64,000 bases of DNA from a virus (IMGVR_UViG_3300036715_000227:1-64000); one strand, 5' to 3'. Numbered from the stretch's first letter, positions 21,632 to 26,972 are shown. The notes: generated by a model from the letters alone, not told the origin. Numbers and translations are program-made.

Positions 21632-22212
21632 AAAAACTTCTCGTATTGTGCTTTTTCCATAATGACAATCTTTTTGTCAGTATGTACTTGCATAACAATT
21701 CTCATCTTTTCTTTATCGTTGCCCCACCAATGCCCCTTAATCTCTAAGTAAACATCATATGCAGGCAAGTAAAAATCCGGAGTATATGAACGAGTTTTTC
21801 CGTCCATCTCATACTCTAATATATCTTTATTCGTTTTAAGCTTAGTCCAGGCGATGCCCAGTTCCTCAAGCTTTAACGCAACATTTCTTTCCCAGGTGCC
21901 TTGGCATTTTTGGCCTGCAACCTCGAACCATTTACATCTGCCACCTTTGTTGTTAGTAGATGCTTTCTGGCTTAAAATTTTCTTAGTAGCATCACTATGC
22001 GTTTTACCTGCAAATATTCCGGGTAATCCTTTGTTCCACGGAACAGGCATCACTGTGCCTTCTTGTTTAGCAAACACATACTGGTTGCTACCTTTCTTGC
22101 CGGTCATACCATTTTTGTACACTCTAGTAGCATTTAACGGGCAGCATCGTTCGTGATTGCGTAACGAGTTATCGTTTTTACATTCTTTTTGGCAAAATTT
22201 ACAAATAAACAT
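21610..22212 (-). CDS. homing endonuclease, zinc finger plus PD-(D/E)XK/Vsr-like domain
   Basis: 200 residues. N-terminal zinc finger MFICKFCQKECKNDNSLRNH-C, then a basic linker typical of mobile endonucleases (PWNKGLPGIFAGKTHSDATK). The C-terminal nuclease domain has E in GTWERNVALKLEEL, then RSYTPDFYLPAYDVYLEIKG, the D...ExK core, followed by HWWGNDKEKM. Close relative of the genes at 2.7 and 25.5 kb. It has a late promoter (22228-22236) and a ribosome site AAGAGG. Its last codons (GGELVW) are the 5' end of tRNA-Phe, suggesting the tRNA is its target or insertion site. Confidence 0.78.
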   Translation of the reverse strand: MFICKFCQKECKNDNSLRNHERCCPLNATRVYKNGMTGKKGSNQYVFAKQEGTVMPVPWNKGLPGIFAGKTHSDATKKILSQKASTNNKGGRCKWFEVAGQKCQGTWERNVALKLEELGIAWTKLKTNKDILEYEMDGKTRSYTPDFYLPAYDVYLEIKGHWWGNDKEKMRIVMQVHTDKKIVIMEKAQYEKFLGGELVW

Positions 22213-22227
22213 AGTAACCTCTTATGT

Positions 22228-22236
22228 TTATTTATG
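22228..22236 (-). promoter_or_regulatory. T4-type late promoter of the endonuclease gene
   Basis: Minus strand CATAAATAA, followed by AAGAGG and ATG at 22212. Confidence 0.65.
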
Positions 22237-22240
22237 CATA

Positions 22241-22275
22241 CTAACGCTAGTGCTCTACCAACTGAGCTACCGATG
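22241..22275 (-). pseudogene. 5'-half tRNA remnant
   Basis: Minus strand GCATCGGTAGCTCAGTTGG with TAGAGCAC following: acceptor strand and D arm only, then it merges into the late promoter region. Confidence 0.7.
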
Positions 22276-22280
22276 CATAA

Positions 22281-22347
22281 TATAACAGGATCAACTTTTA
22301 GTTTTCGAACAAAGAAAATTTTTAAAGTTTGCTGAACTGATCCTAAA
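22281..22347 (-). ncRNA. spacer RNA element (copy c)
   Basis: Stem AGGATCA (22338-22344) / TGATCCT (22287-22293), core GTTCAGCAAAC beside the left strand, tail CCTGTTATAT. The ~45-nt loop is A/T-rich. Confidence 0.75.
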
Positions 22348-22349
22348 AC

Positions 22350-22381
22350 TGGTACCCTGTCTCAGATTCGAACTGACACGA
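22350..22381 (-). pseudogene. 3'-half tRNA remnant
   Basis: T-arm-like GTCAG-TTCGAAT-CTGAG, then ACAGGGT, A73 and CCA. No 5' half with a matching acceptor is adjacent. Confidence 0.65.
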
Positions 22382-22391
22382 TGTAAAATTT

Positions 22392-22469
22392 TGGTACCCA
22401 AGATGGGATTCGAACCCACACTGTACAGATTTTGAATCTGCTGCCTCCTACCTATTGCGCTACTTGGGC
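22392..22469 (-). tRNA. type I tRNA with Leu anticodon CAA
   Basis: 78 nt with CCA. Acceptor GCCCAAG/CTTGGGT, anticodon arm GCAGA-TTCAAAA-TCTGT, T arm GTGGG-TTCGAAT-CCCAT. Variable loop ACAGT is short; third such tRNA in 1.3 kb. Confidence 0.8.
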
Positions 22470-22646
22470 GTATAATGTTTCCCAGAATTTAATTCCGTAT
22501 TTTTGTTTACAATAATTAAATTCTGCCTGGAGATTTTCTCCGAATTTGTATTCTACTAGATCTTTTGTTTGCTTAAATTTAGCATCGTCTCTGTCTTCAA
22601 CGGCTCTTCGGACCGCCGCTATGACCCAATTAGCGTAACGGGGCAT
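22452..22646 (-). CDS. hypothetical protein, 64 aa
   Basis: Starts MPRYANWVIAAVRRAVEDRD; helical, mixed charge (KFKQTKDLVEYKFGENLQAE). Its first base overlaps the last base of the metallophosphoesterase gene, so it is coupled to it. Its end overlaps tRNA-Leu(CAA) by 18 nt. No known domain. Confidence 0.65.
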   Translation of the reverse strand: MPRYANWVIAAVRRAVEDRDDAKFKQTKDLVEYKFGENLQAEFNYCKQKYGIKFWETLYAQVAQ

Positions 22647-23296
22647 TAAATATCTAACACAATAGGCGCATTAGCGTGCCTACTTTTTCTATCTGACATT
22701 GCCACATTGTAAATGTCGCAACCATCAACTTTAACGTGACCATACCCTTCGTGTATGTGTCCGTGTATCCATAACTCCGGTTTCTTATCTGCTAAGAAAT
22801 TCGGATAAACGCGATTACCAACGCTTGTGCCTGTCCTACCTGACACGTCTAAGTATCCATACACTGGTGCATGGGATACGACAATGTCATACTTGCAGTC
22901 AGGCAGCTTGCTCAAGTAATCTGCAATTTCTGCTTCAGTGCTACTAAATGCCCACCTGGGCAAGTTAGTGACTTGCGGCAATCCAAGCAATCGCTTTCCA
23001 TTGGGCAGCAAGCACGATGTATAATCGTTGTTACCAGGAAGGCCAACTACTGTTACCCCGGCACGTCGCATATCTTGCAATGCTGGGCCAGGATAAACTT
23101 GTAAGTGGAAATCGTGATTTCCGGGAACAAAAAGCTTCACCTTGTGTGGCAGTGCGGCAAGCCATTCGACTGCCCATCGCCATTCGTCTAAGTAACCTGT
23201 TGTCATAATGTCACCTGCATGTACAAACACATCCCCGTCCGGGATCTTCTTTGGGTCTACGGGTGAATGGGTGTCGCTGGTTGCTACGAGACGCAT
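22646..23296 (-). CDS. calcineurin-like metallophosphoesterase
   Basis: 216 residues with all five metal motifs in order: MRLVATSDTHS (DxH), VFVHAGDIMTTG (GD), KLFVPGNHDFHL (GNHD), IVVSHAPVYGYL (H) and LWIHGHIHEGYG (GHxH). This two-metal phosphoesterase family hydrolyses phosphomonoesters or phosphodiesters, including RNA 2',3'-cyclic phosphates and NTP derivatives. Embedded in the tRNA region, so an RNA end-processing role is possible but not shown. ATG follows CCAAGGAATATC. Confidence 0.92.
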   Translation of the reverse strand: MRLVATSDTHSPVDPKKIPDGDVFVHAGDIMTTGYLDEWRWAVEWLAALPHKVKLFVPGNHDFHLQVYPGPALQDMRRAGVTVVGLPGNNDYTSCLLPNGKRLLGLPQVTNLPRWAFSSTEAEIADYLSKLPDCKYDIVVSHAPVYGYLDVSGRTGTSVGNRVYPNFLADKKPELWIHGHIHEGYGHVKVDGCDIYNVAMSDRKSRHANAPIVLDI

Positions 23297-23317
23297 GATA
23301 TTCCTTGGTTAATGAGT

Positions 23318-23393
23318 TGGTGCAACATACAGGGATCGAACCTGTTTCATCGGCTTTTCAGACCGCTGCAATGACCACATTTGCTAAAGTTGC
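23318..23393 (-). tRNA. tRNA-Phe(GAA), copy 2
   Basis: 76 nt with CCA. Acceptor GCAACTT/ATGTTGC (one mismatch), anticodon loop CTGAAAA, T arm ACAGG-TTCGATC-CCTGT. Confidence 0.85.
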
Positions 23394-23402
23394 ATAAAAA
23401 TA

Positions 23403-23479
23403 TGGGCGGACTCCTACGGATTTGAACCGTGTCTTCGATTTTCACAGAATCGAGTGCTTACCATTACACTAAGGGCCGC
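23403..23479 (-). tRNA. tRNA-His(GTG)
   Basis: 77 nt with CCA. Anticodon arm CGATT-CTGTGAA-AATCG. The extra 5' G (G-1) pairs with C73, the histidine identity signal. Two weak pairs in the acceptor stem. Confidence 0.85.
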
Positions 23480-23484
23480 ATAAT

Positions 23485-23570
23485 TGGCTGAGGAAGTACG
23501 ACTTGAACGTACACGCCCTTTACAGGCACTGATTTCAAAGACCAGCGTGGCTACCATTTCACCATTCCCC
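23485..23570 (-). tRNA. serine-type tRNA body with anticodon TTG
   Basis: 86 nt with G73 and CCA. Acceptor GGGGAAT, D arm TGGTGAAATGGTAGCCACGC and long variable arm TGCCTGTAAAGGGCG are like Ser tRNAs, but the 7-nt loop is CTTTGAA in a well-paired stem CTGGT/ATCAG, giving anticodon TTG (Gln codon CAA). One base fewer in the T run would give the Ser loop. Confidence 0.7.
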
Positions 23571-23577
23571 AATATAT

Positions 23578-23646
23578 AACAGGCAAAGGTTGTCGACTAA
23601 GACACCAAAAGTTTAAGTCTGTATTGTTTGCAGAACTTTGCCTAAA
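23578..23646 (-). ncRNA. spacer RNA element (copy d)
   Basis: Stem AGGCAAAG (23636-23643) / CTTTGCCT (23581-23588), core GTTCTGCAAAC, tail CCTGTTATAT. The stem bases differ from the other copies but stay paired. Confidence 0.75.
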
Positions 23647-23649
23647 ACT

Positions 23650-23724
23650 TGGTGCTCTCTGGCAGATTTGAACTGCCTTCTGTGGACTACAAAACCACTA
23701 TTCTCCCGAGTGAACTAAGAGAGC
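23650..23724 (-). tRNA. tRNA-Thr(TGT), copy 3
   Basis: 75 nt with CCA. Acceptor GCTCTCT/AGAGAGC, anticodon loop TTTGTAG, stem GTGG/CCAC, T arm GGCAG-TTCAAAT-CTGCC. Confidence 0.83.
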
Positions 23725-23727
23725 AAA

Positions 23728-23850
23728 TATAACAGGATGCCTTAATAGACGGCATGAAGCCGTCGCTCTGCAGAGCGTACTACGCGATGTGCGTGGTGTT
23801 GGAATCGAACCAACTGATCTAAAAGATCGTTGCTGCAAGCATCCTTATAA
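23728..23850 (-). ncRNA. spacer RNA element with permuted tRNA-like core (copy f)
   Basis: Terminal stem AGGATGC (23839-23845) / GCATCCT (23734-23740), core TTGCAGCAACG, tail CCTGTTATAT. Inside, in minus-strand order: small stem GATC-TTTTA-GATC, T arm GTTGG-TTCGATT-CCAAC, acceptor 3' strand ACCACGC, 5-nt loop ACATC, acceptor 5' strand GCGTAGT (6 of 7 pairs), a short arm GCTC-TGCA-GAGC, then stem GACGG-CTTCATG-CCGTC. The acceptor stem is closed on itself, as in copy a. Confidence 0.7.
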
Positions 23851-23922
23851 CCGATATCGTATGTGCTCTTTTATGGCATTTACTTCGCCATACACTAAGT
23901 CGATCTTAGTTTGCGCATAATA

Positions 23923-23999
23923 TGGTACCTCTGAAGAGATTCGAACTCCTGACTCCTTCGTTCGTAGCGAAGTACTCTAATCCACTGAGTTACAGAGGC
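23923..23999 (-). tRNA. tRNA-Arg(ACG)
   Basis: 77 nt with CCA. Acceptor GCCTCTG/CAGAGGT, anticodon arm CTTCG-CTACGAA-CGAAG; A34 would need TadA editing to inosine to read CGU, CGC and CGA. Confidence 0.9.
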
Positions 24000-24005
24000 A
24001 TAAAC

Positions 24006-24081
24006 TGGTGGGCTATCGAAGATTCAAACTTCGCAACACTCTCACATGTGAAGAGCAGGATTTCTAATCACTCTAAAGCCT
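24006..24081 (-). tRNA. tRNA-like, anticodon CAT, non-canonical loop
   Basis: 76 nt with CCA; every arm falls at canonical positions. The loop is CACATGT with A33 instead of the invariant T33, the stem CTCTT/GAGAG is good, and the acceptor has two mismatches. Probably a decaying Met-type gene. Confidence 0.55.
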
Positions 24082-24085
24082 ATGT

Positions 24086-24160
24086 TGGTGGACCATGGGG
24101 GAATCGAACCCCTCAAGACATGATCATTGCAAGTGATCACCGTAACCCATTACTCAGCCC
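24086..24160 (-). tRNA. tRNA-Ala(TGC), copy 2
   Basis: 75 nt with CCA. Anticodon arm GATCA-CTTGCAA-TGATC, T arm AGGGG-TTCGATT-CCCCC. Acceptor GGGCTGA/ATGGTCC relies on several G-T pairs. Confidence 0.8.
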
Positions 24161-24169
24161 ATTGTAGGT

Positions 24170-24321
24170 TTTTGAGAGACCAACTATCTTTCTTAAGGAC
24201 TCGCTGGGTTGTCTCGAATTAAGAGAGTTTAAACTACCTTGCACAATTCTACTGGTGTGTCATGCTCAAGAAATAGGGCACTAGAATACAAGGGACTCAA
24301 TCTCAATCGTCTATCTCAAAA
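24170..24321 (-). ncRNA. possible structured spacer RNA
   Basis: 152-nt spacer bounded by an 8-bp inverted repeat TTTTGAGA / TCTCAAAA; an inner repeat ATTCTA/TAGAAT also occurs. No tRNA-like parts recognised. Confidence 0.35.
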
Positions 24322-24323
24322 TC

Positions 24324-24397
24324 TGGTGCTGAATGCGGGAATCGAACCCACGTAAGCTACGTACCAAGCAGCTAGGTTACCACTACATCAATTCAGC
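24324..24397 (-). tRNA. tRNA-Thr(GGT)
   Basis: 74 nt with CCA. Acceptor GCTGAAT/ATTCAGC, anticodon arm GCTGC-TTGGTAC-GTAGC, T loop TTCGATT. Confidence 0.85.
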
Positions 24398-24404
24398 TTG
24401 TCTC

Positions 24405-24480
24405 TGGTGGTCAAGGCGATGCTCGAAATCGCACATTCATCCTTATGAGGGATGCTCTCTTCCTCTTAAGATACTTGACC
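24405..24480 (-). tRNA. tRNA-Met(CAT)
   Basis: 76 nt with CCA. Acceptor GGTCAAG/CTTGACC, anticodon arm CATCC-CTCATAA-GGATG, T arm GCGAT-TTCGAGC-ATCGC. Elongator Met or Ile2 (needs TilS). Confidence 0.85.
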
Positions 24481-24546
24481 TAAACTAAAAGTATTACATT
24501 TAATACTTTTGATTTCTTTATCTTTTAACACACTGCAAAATAAACT

Positions 24547-24618
24547 TGGAGCGGGTGACAGGGTTCGAACCTGCATCTTTCGGCTTGGAAGGCCAAACGT
24601 ATTCCACAAACCACACGC
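24547..24618 (-). tRNA. tRNA-Gly(TCC), copy 2
   Basis: 72 nt with T73 and CCA. Acceptor GCGTGTG/CACCCGC (one mismatch), anticodon arm TTGGC-CTTCCAA-GCCGA, short D arm. Confidence 0.82.
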
Positions 24619-24625
24619 ATAAAAT

Positions 24626-24703
24626 TGGCTCCGCACACTGGAATCGAACCAGTTTAAACAGTGATTAACAGTCACGTCCTTGTCCATACTTGGATTCTGC
24701 GGA
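24626..24703 (-). tRNA. tRNA-Asn(GTT), copy 2
   Basis: 78 nt with G73 and CCA. Anticodon loop CTGTTAA, stem GTGA/TCAC; nearly the same 3' half as the Asn gene at 10971, so the two are duplicates. Confidence 0.88.
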
Positions 24704-24711
24704 ATATAAAC

Positions 24712-24800
24712 TGGTGTTGCATGTAGGATTCGAACCTACTACCCTTGGAAGGGCACGGGGTTACAGCCCGCTCTAGCACTCCAACTCTAGCGATACAACA
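24712..24800 (-). tRNA. tRNA-Tyr(GTA)
   Basis: 89-nt type II tRNA with CCA. Acceptor TGTTGTA/ATGCAAC, anticodon arm GCGGG-CTGTAAC-CCCGT, variable arm GCCCTTCCAAGGG, T loop TTCGAAT. Confidence 0.9.
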
Positions 24801-24802
24801 TT

Positions 24803-24871
24803 AAATAGCAGGATAGTTTTTACGGTTTTGATTAAAAGTCAAATGTAATTGTTTGCTGAACCTATCCTATA
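24803..24871 (-). ncRNA. spacer RNA element (copy e)
   Basis: Stem AGGATAG (24862-24868) / CTATCCT (24810-24816), core GTTCAGCAAAC, tail CCTGCTATTT. Lies between tRNA-Asp and tRNA-Tyr. Confidence 0.75.
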
Positions 24872-24873
24872 AC

Positions 24874-24948
24874 TGGCGCCGTAGACGAGACTCGAACTCG
24901 CCTGACTCACATCGACAGTGTGGTGCCCTCCCCGAGAGCTACTACGGC
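24874..24948 (-). tRNA. tRNA-Asp(GTC)
   Basis: 75 nt with G73 and CCA. Acceptor GCCGTAG/CTACGGC, anticodon loop CTGTCGA, T loop TTCGAGT. Confidence 0.9.
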
Positions 24949-24956
24949 ATATAACT

Positions 24957-25030
24957 TGGTGCGGGCTAGGAGAATCGAACTCCTCACTAAACGTTGGCAA
25001 CGTTTGATTTTACCAATAAACTAAGCACGC
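24957..25030 (-). tRNA. tRNA-Gly(GCC), copy 2
   Basis: 74 nt with CCA. Acceptor GCGTGCT/AGCCCGC, anticodon arm AAACG-TTGCCAA-CGTTT, T loop TTCGATT. Confidence 0.9.
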
Positions 25031-25035
25031 CTAAC

Positions 25036-25109
25036 TGGTCAGGGTACAAGGAATCGAACCTTGGCCACGACGTCCCAAACGTCGCATGATACCATTTCAC
25101 CACACCCTG
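25036..25109 (-). tRNA. tRNA-Pro(TGG), copy 2
   Basis: 74 nt with CCA. Acceptor CAGGGTG/TACCCTG, anticodon arm CGACG-TTTGGGA-CGTCG, T arm CAAGG-TTCGATT-CCTTG. Confidence 0.9.
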
Positions 25110-25118
25110 AAAATACAT

Positions 25119-25195
25119 TGGTCTGCGCTCAAGGATTCGAACCTTGGACCCCTCGGTTCCAGGCCGAGAACTCTACCAGACTGAGCTAAACACAG
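25119..25195 (-). tRNA. tRNA-Pro(TGG), copy 3, C33
   Basis: 77 nt with CCA. Anticodon arm CTCGG-CCTGGAA-CCGAG reads TGG but has C at position 33. Acceptor CTGTGTT/AGCGCAG, T arm CAAGG-TTCGAAT-CCTTG. Confidence 0.8.
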
Positions 25196-25205
25196 ATTAA
25201 AAACT

Positions 25206-25279
25206 TGGTACATCGTTGGAGAATCGAACTCCCGTCTACGGTATGTAACACCGCGGTTCTACCATTAAACTACCGATGC
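25206..25279 (-). tRNA. tRNA-Val(TAC), copy 2
   Basis: 74 nt with CCA. Anticodon arm GCGGT-GTTACAT-ACCGT, T loop TTCGATT, acceptor GCATCGG/ACGATGT with one mismatch. Confidence 0.85.
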
Positions 25280-25287
25280 AAACTAAC

Positions 25288-25362
25288 TGGAGTCGCGTAC
25301 GGGGATCGAACCCGCCTGCACAGGATGAAAGCCTGTTGACCTCACCAAAAGTCAAACGCGAC
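25288..25362 (-). tRNA. tRNA-Glu(TTC), copy 2
   Basis: 75 nt with T73 and CCA. Acceptor GTCGCGT/ACGCGAC, anticodon arm ACAGG-CTTTCAT-CCTGT, T loop TTCGATC. Confidence 0.9.
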
Positions 25363-25369
25363 ATAAACT

Positions 25370-25443
25370 TGGTAGCCAGAGCGAGAATCGAACTCACAAA
25401 TACCGCTTATCAGGCGATTATTATACCATTTAATTATCCGGCC
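25370..25443 (-). tRNA. tRNA-Ile(GAT)
   Basis: 74 nt with CCA. Acceptor GGCCGGA/TCTGGCT, anticodon arm ATCGC-CTGATAA-GCGGT, T loop TTCGATT. Confidence 0.87.
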
Positions 25444-25447
25444 ATTT

Positions 25448-25522
25448 TGGTAGGGGGTATGGGAGTCGAACCCATTCACTTGATTTCAAAGACCAATATC
25501 TGCTCCAATCGATTTACCCCCA
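25448..25522 (-). tRNA. tRNA-Gln(TTG)
   Basis: 75 nt with CCA. Acceptor TGGGGGT/ACCCCCT with an open first pair, as in Gln tRNAs; anticodon arm TTGGT-CTTTGAA-ATCAA. The upstream endonuclease gene overlaps its 5' half by 37 nt. Confidence 0.87.
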
Positions 25523-26154
25523 ACAATCTCTTTTAAATCATTTTTCATTATGATTTTAATTTTCACAGCAGGATTTTGTTCTATCACCCACTGCATTTTA
25601 ACTTTGTCATTGTTCCACCAATGACCTTTGATTTCAATAATTTCCTGCGTATCTATTAGATAAAAATCAGGCTTATACCAATGTACTCTGCCTATATTAT
25701 CTTTATATCGCAGTGAGCTTGGTTTGCTCCACTTTATATCGTTTGCAATAAGATAATTGTAAAATTCAATTTCCATCGACGACATAAGCATCATGTCGTT
25801 ACCATTGCTGTCAATTACACGTAACCTCGCATAATTTTTATAGTGATGTCCGCGAGCATCAGCCGCAACGTCACTCTGTATGTAACAATCCCAACACATG
25901 CCATGCTTATTAGCCGGATGTACAACTTTACCGCAAATACAAAACTTTTGTGGCTTAGTTTTTCTATAACTAGTAATGCGTTTAGCAAGTATGCTTTTGC
26001 TTTGCTCTTCAGTTAACAATGCAATAGCTTTTTTGTTACTTTCGCTACGTTTCTTGTTAGTATCTGCTGTAAAAGATCTACTATTGGCGCAAGTCCTCGA
26101 ACAAAACATTCCAGGCTTGCTGTGCTCCGCATTACATTTGGGGCATATCTTCAT
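25486..26154 (-). CDS. homing endonuclease, zinc fingers plus PD-(D/E)XK/Vsr-like domain
   Basis: 222 residues from the ATG giving MKICPKCNAEHSKPGMFCSR, which has GAGG 7 nt upstream; the longer frame lacks a start signal. N-terminal zinc ribbon (CPKC...CSRTC), a second zinc unit (KFCICGKVVHPANKHGMCWD), then the nuclease domain: E in SMEIEFYNYLI, VHWYKPDFYLIDTQEIIEIK and GHWWNNDKVKM. The PDFYL...EIKGHWW block is shared with the gene at 21.6 kb. It has a late promoter (26174-26182) and ends inside tRNA-Gln. Confidence 0.78.
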   Translation of the reverse strand: MKICPKCNAEHSKPGMFCSRTCANSRSFTADTNKKRSESNKKAIALLTEEQSKSILAKRITSYRKTKPQKFCICGKVVHPANKHGMCWDCYIQSDVAADARGHHYKNYARLRVIDSNGNDMMLMSSMEIEFYNYLIANDIKWSKPSSLRYKDNIGRVHWYKPDFYLIDTQEIIEIKGHWWNNDKVKMQWVIEQNPAVKIKIIMKNDLKEIVGGKSIGADIGL

Positions 26155-26173
26155 AATCGAACCTCTATATAAA

Positions 26174-26182
26174 GTATTTATG
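26174..26182 (-). promoter_or_regulatory. T4-type late promoter of the endonuclease gene
   Basis: Minus strand CATAAATAC, ~20 nt before the ATG at 26154 with AGAGG between. Confidence 0.7.
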
Positions 26183-26235
26183 TTACTCTGCAAATATAGG
26201 TACCATTACATAAATCCCGATCATAAATTGTCCTA

Positions 26236-26319
26236 CCTATTGTTGCTACTCCCTAAGTAGCCACTAGATTCAGAGTCTATCGGCTTCGCAACATTGTTGC
26301 CGCCATATACGTCAATAGG
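26236..26319 (-). ncRNA. tRNA-like RNA, anticodon-like CTG
   Basis: 84 nt. Acceptor CCTATTG/CAATAGG (seven pairs), an arm TAGA-CTCTGAA-TCTA whose loop would read CTG (Gln CAG), and a T-like arm GCTAC-TTAGGGA-GTAGC with a non-standard loop. The D region is expanded by a stem GGC-GGCAACAATGTTGCGAA-GCC. No CCA. Directly upstream stands an 18-bp hairpin. Confidence 0.5.
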
Positions 26320-26387
26320 TATTCAAAAGTGCACTGCAAGGTATCTGCATTATTAATGCCCACAAGCTTGTGCACTTTTGAATACCT
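26317..26387 (-). ncRNA. 18-bp inverted-repeat hairpin element
   Basis: AGGTATTCAAAAGTGCAC (26317-26334) and its exact complement at 26370-26387 enclose 35 nt that contain a small hairpin GCATT-AAT-AATGC. It abuts the tRNA-like RNA at 26236-26319 and shares its acceptor strand start. Confidence 0.6.
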
Positions 26388-26405
26388 AGCATTGCTGCTA
26401 GATAT

Positions 26406-26429
26406 GTTGGGGTCACTATGCCCCAACCA
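26406..26429 (-). other. hairpin of unknown role
   Basis: Stem GTTGGGG/CCCCAAC with 8-nt loop, after the 52-aa gene. No U-tract on either side; could be a processing signal. Confidence 0.35.
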
Positions 26430-26540
26430 GGAGTCTTACTAATGCGTTCTCACCGCAGTTTTCATGTTTCCTGTCCGCCTTTTTACAGCTTAATTTATAG
26501 TGTTCTGTTAGGTCTACGTTACCTATCCACACTGCGCATA

Positions 26541-26699
26541 TTAGCAAGCAATTAAACTGCCTTTATGCGACTTTTTCTTGCACTGTAGCTGCGCATTGCG
26601 TTCCAACTTTCTAACGATCAGCTTTTGAAACTGCTCTTTAGTCATTGTATACGTTGCAAGCCACTCTGCTTGTTGTTTACTCTTTTTATCTGTTTCCAT
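26541..26699 (-). CDS. small basic protein, 52 aa
   Basis: Starts METDKKSKQQAEWLATYTMT and ends CKKKSHKGSLIAC. A good ribosome site (AAAGGAATA) precedes the ATG. It lies just downstream of an intrinsic terminator, so it needs its own or read-through transcription. Highly charged, helical; function unknown. Confidence 0.6.
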   Translation of the reverse strand: METDKKSKQQAEWLATYTMTKEQFQKLIVRKLERNAQLQCKKKSHKGSLIAC

Positions 26700-26712
26700 T
26701 ATTCCTTTTCAC

Positions 26713-26752
26713 AAAACAAAAAACCCTGAGGTCTTTCGATCCCAGGGTTCTT
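26713..26752 (-). terminator. intrinsic terminator
   Basis: Minus strand stem AACCCTG...CAGGGTT with inner GG/CC pairs and GAAA in the loop, followed by TTTTTTG TTTT. Ends the transcript of the 64-aa gene. Confidence 0.85.
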
Positions 26753-26777
26753 GAAGTTTTTGTGTGTTACTTGCTGT

Positions 26778-26972
26778 TTAAGCGTAACCACTTCCTTCTC
26801 GAACCCTGAACGTAATCTCATTATCCCCGCGTGTCACAATAGTTTCTGTACCCGCATTATACGAGCCGTATGTAAAGCTATTGGACAAAGTCGCATCATG
26901 CCACATCGGTGCGCATACGGGCTGTTGCGCCTGGACCGCTAATGTTTGCAATGATAAGAGACTATGTTTCAT
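26778..26972 (-). CDS. small protein, 64 aa, early expressed
   Basis: Starts MKHSLLSLQTLAVQAQQPVC and ends EITFRVREGSGYA. The N-terminus is weakly hydrophobic but I would not call it a signal peptide. It sits between a sigma70-type promoter (27020-27048) and an intrinsic terminator (26713-26752), which supports it as an expressed unit. Function unknown. Confidence 0.6.
   Translation of the reverse strand: MKHSLLSLQTLAVQAQQPVCAPMWHDATLSNSFTYGSYNAGTETIVTRGDNEITFRVREGSGYA

Noticed and set aside
22241-22381. Third permuted tRNA made from the 3' half at 22350 and the 5' half at 22241 around element c
   Set aside because: The acceptor strands GCATCGG and ACAGGGT do not pair, so the halves come from different tRNAs.
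12801-24871. Group I introns in tRNAs
   Set aside because: The spacer elements are too short, lack recognisable P3-P8 core sequences, and lie between tRNAs, not inside anticodon loops.
10735-26000. CRISPR array, suggested by many short repeats and spacers
   Set aside because: The repeated words are tRNA T arms and the AGG...CCT elements; there is no constant direct repeat with unique spacers and no cas gene.
26430-26470. 8-codon frame after AGGAAAC on the minus strand
   Set aside because: Too short to claim as a gene.
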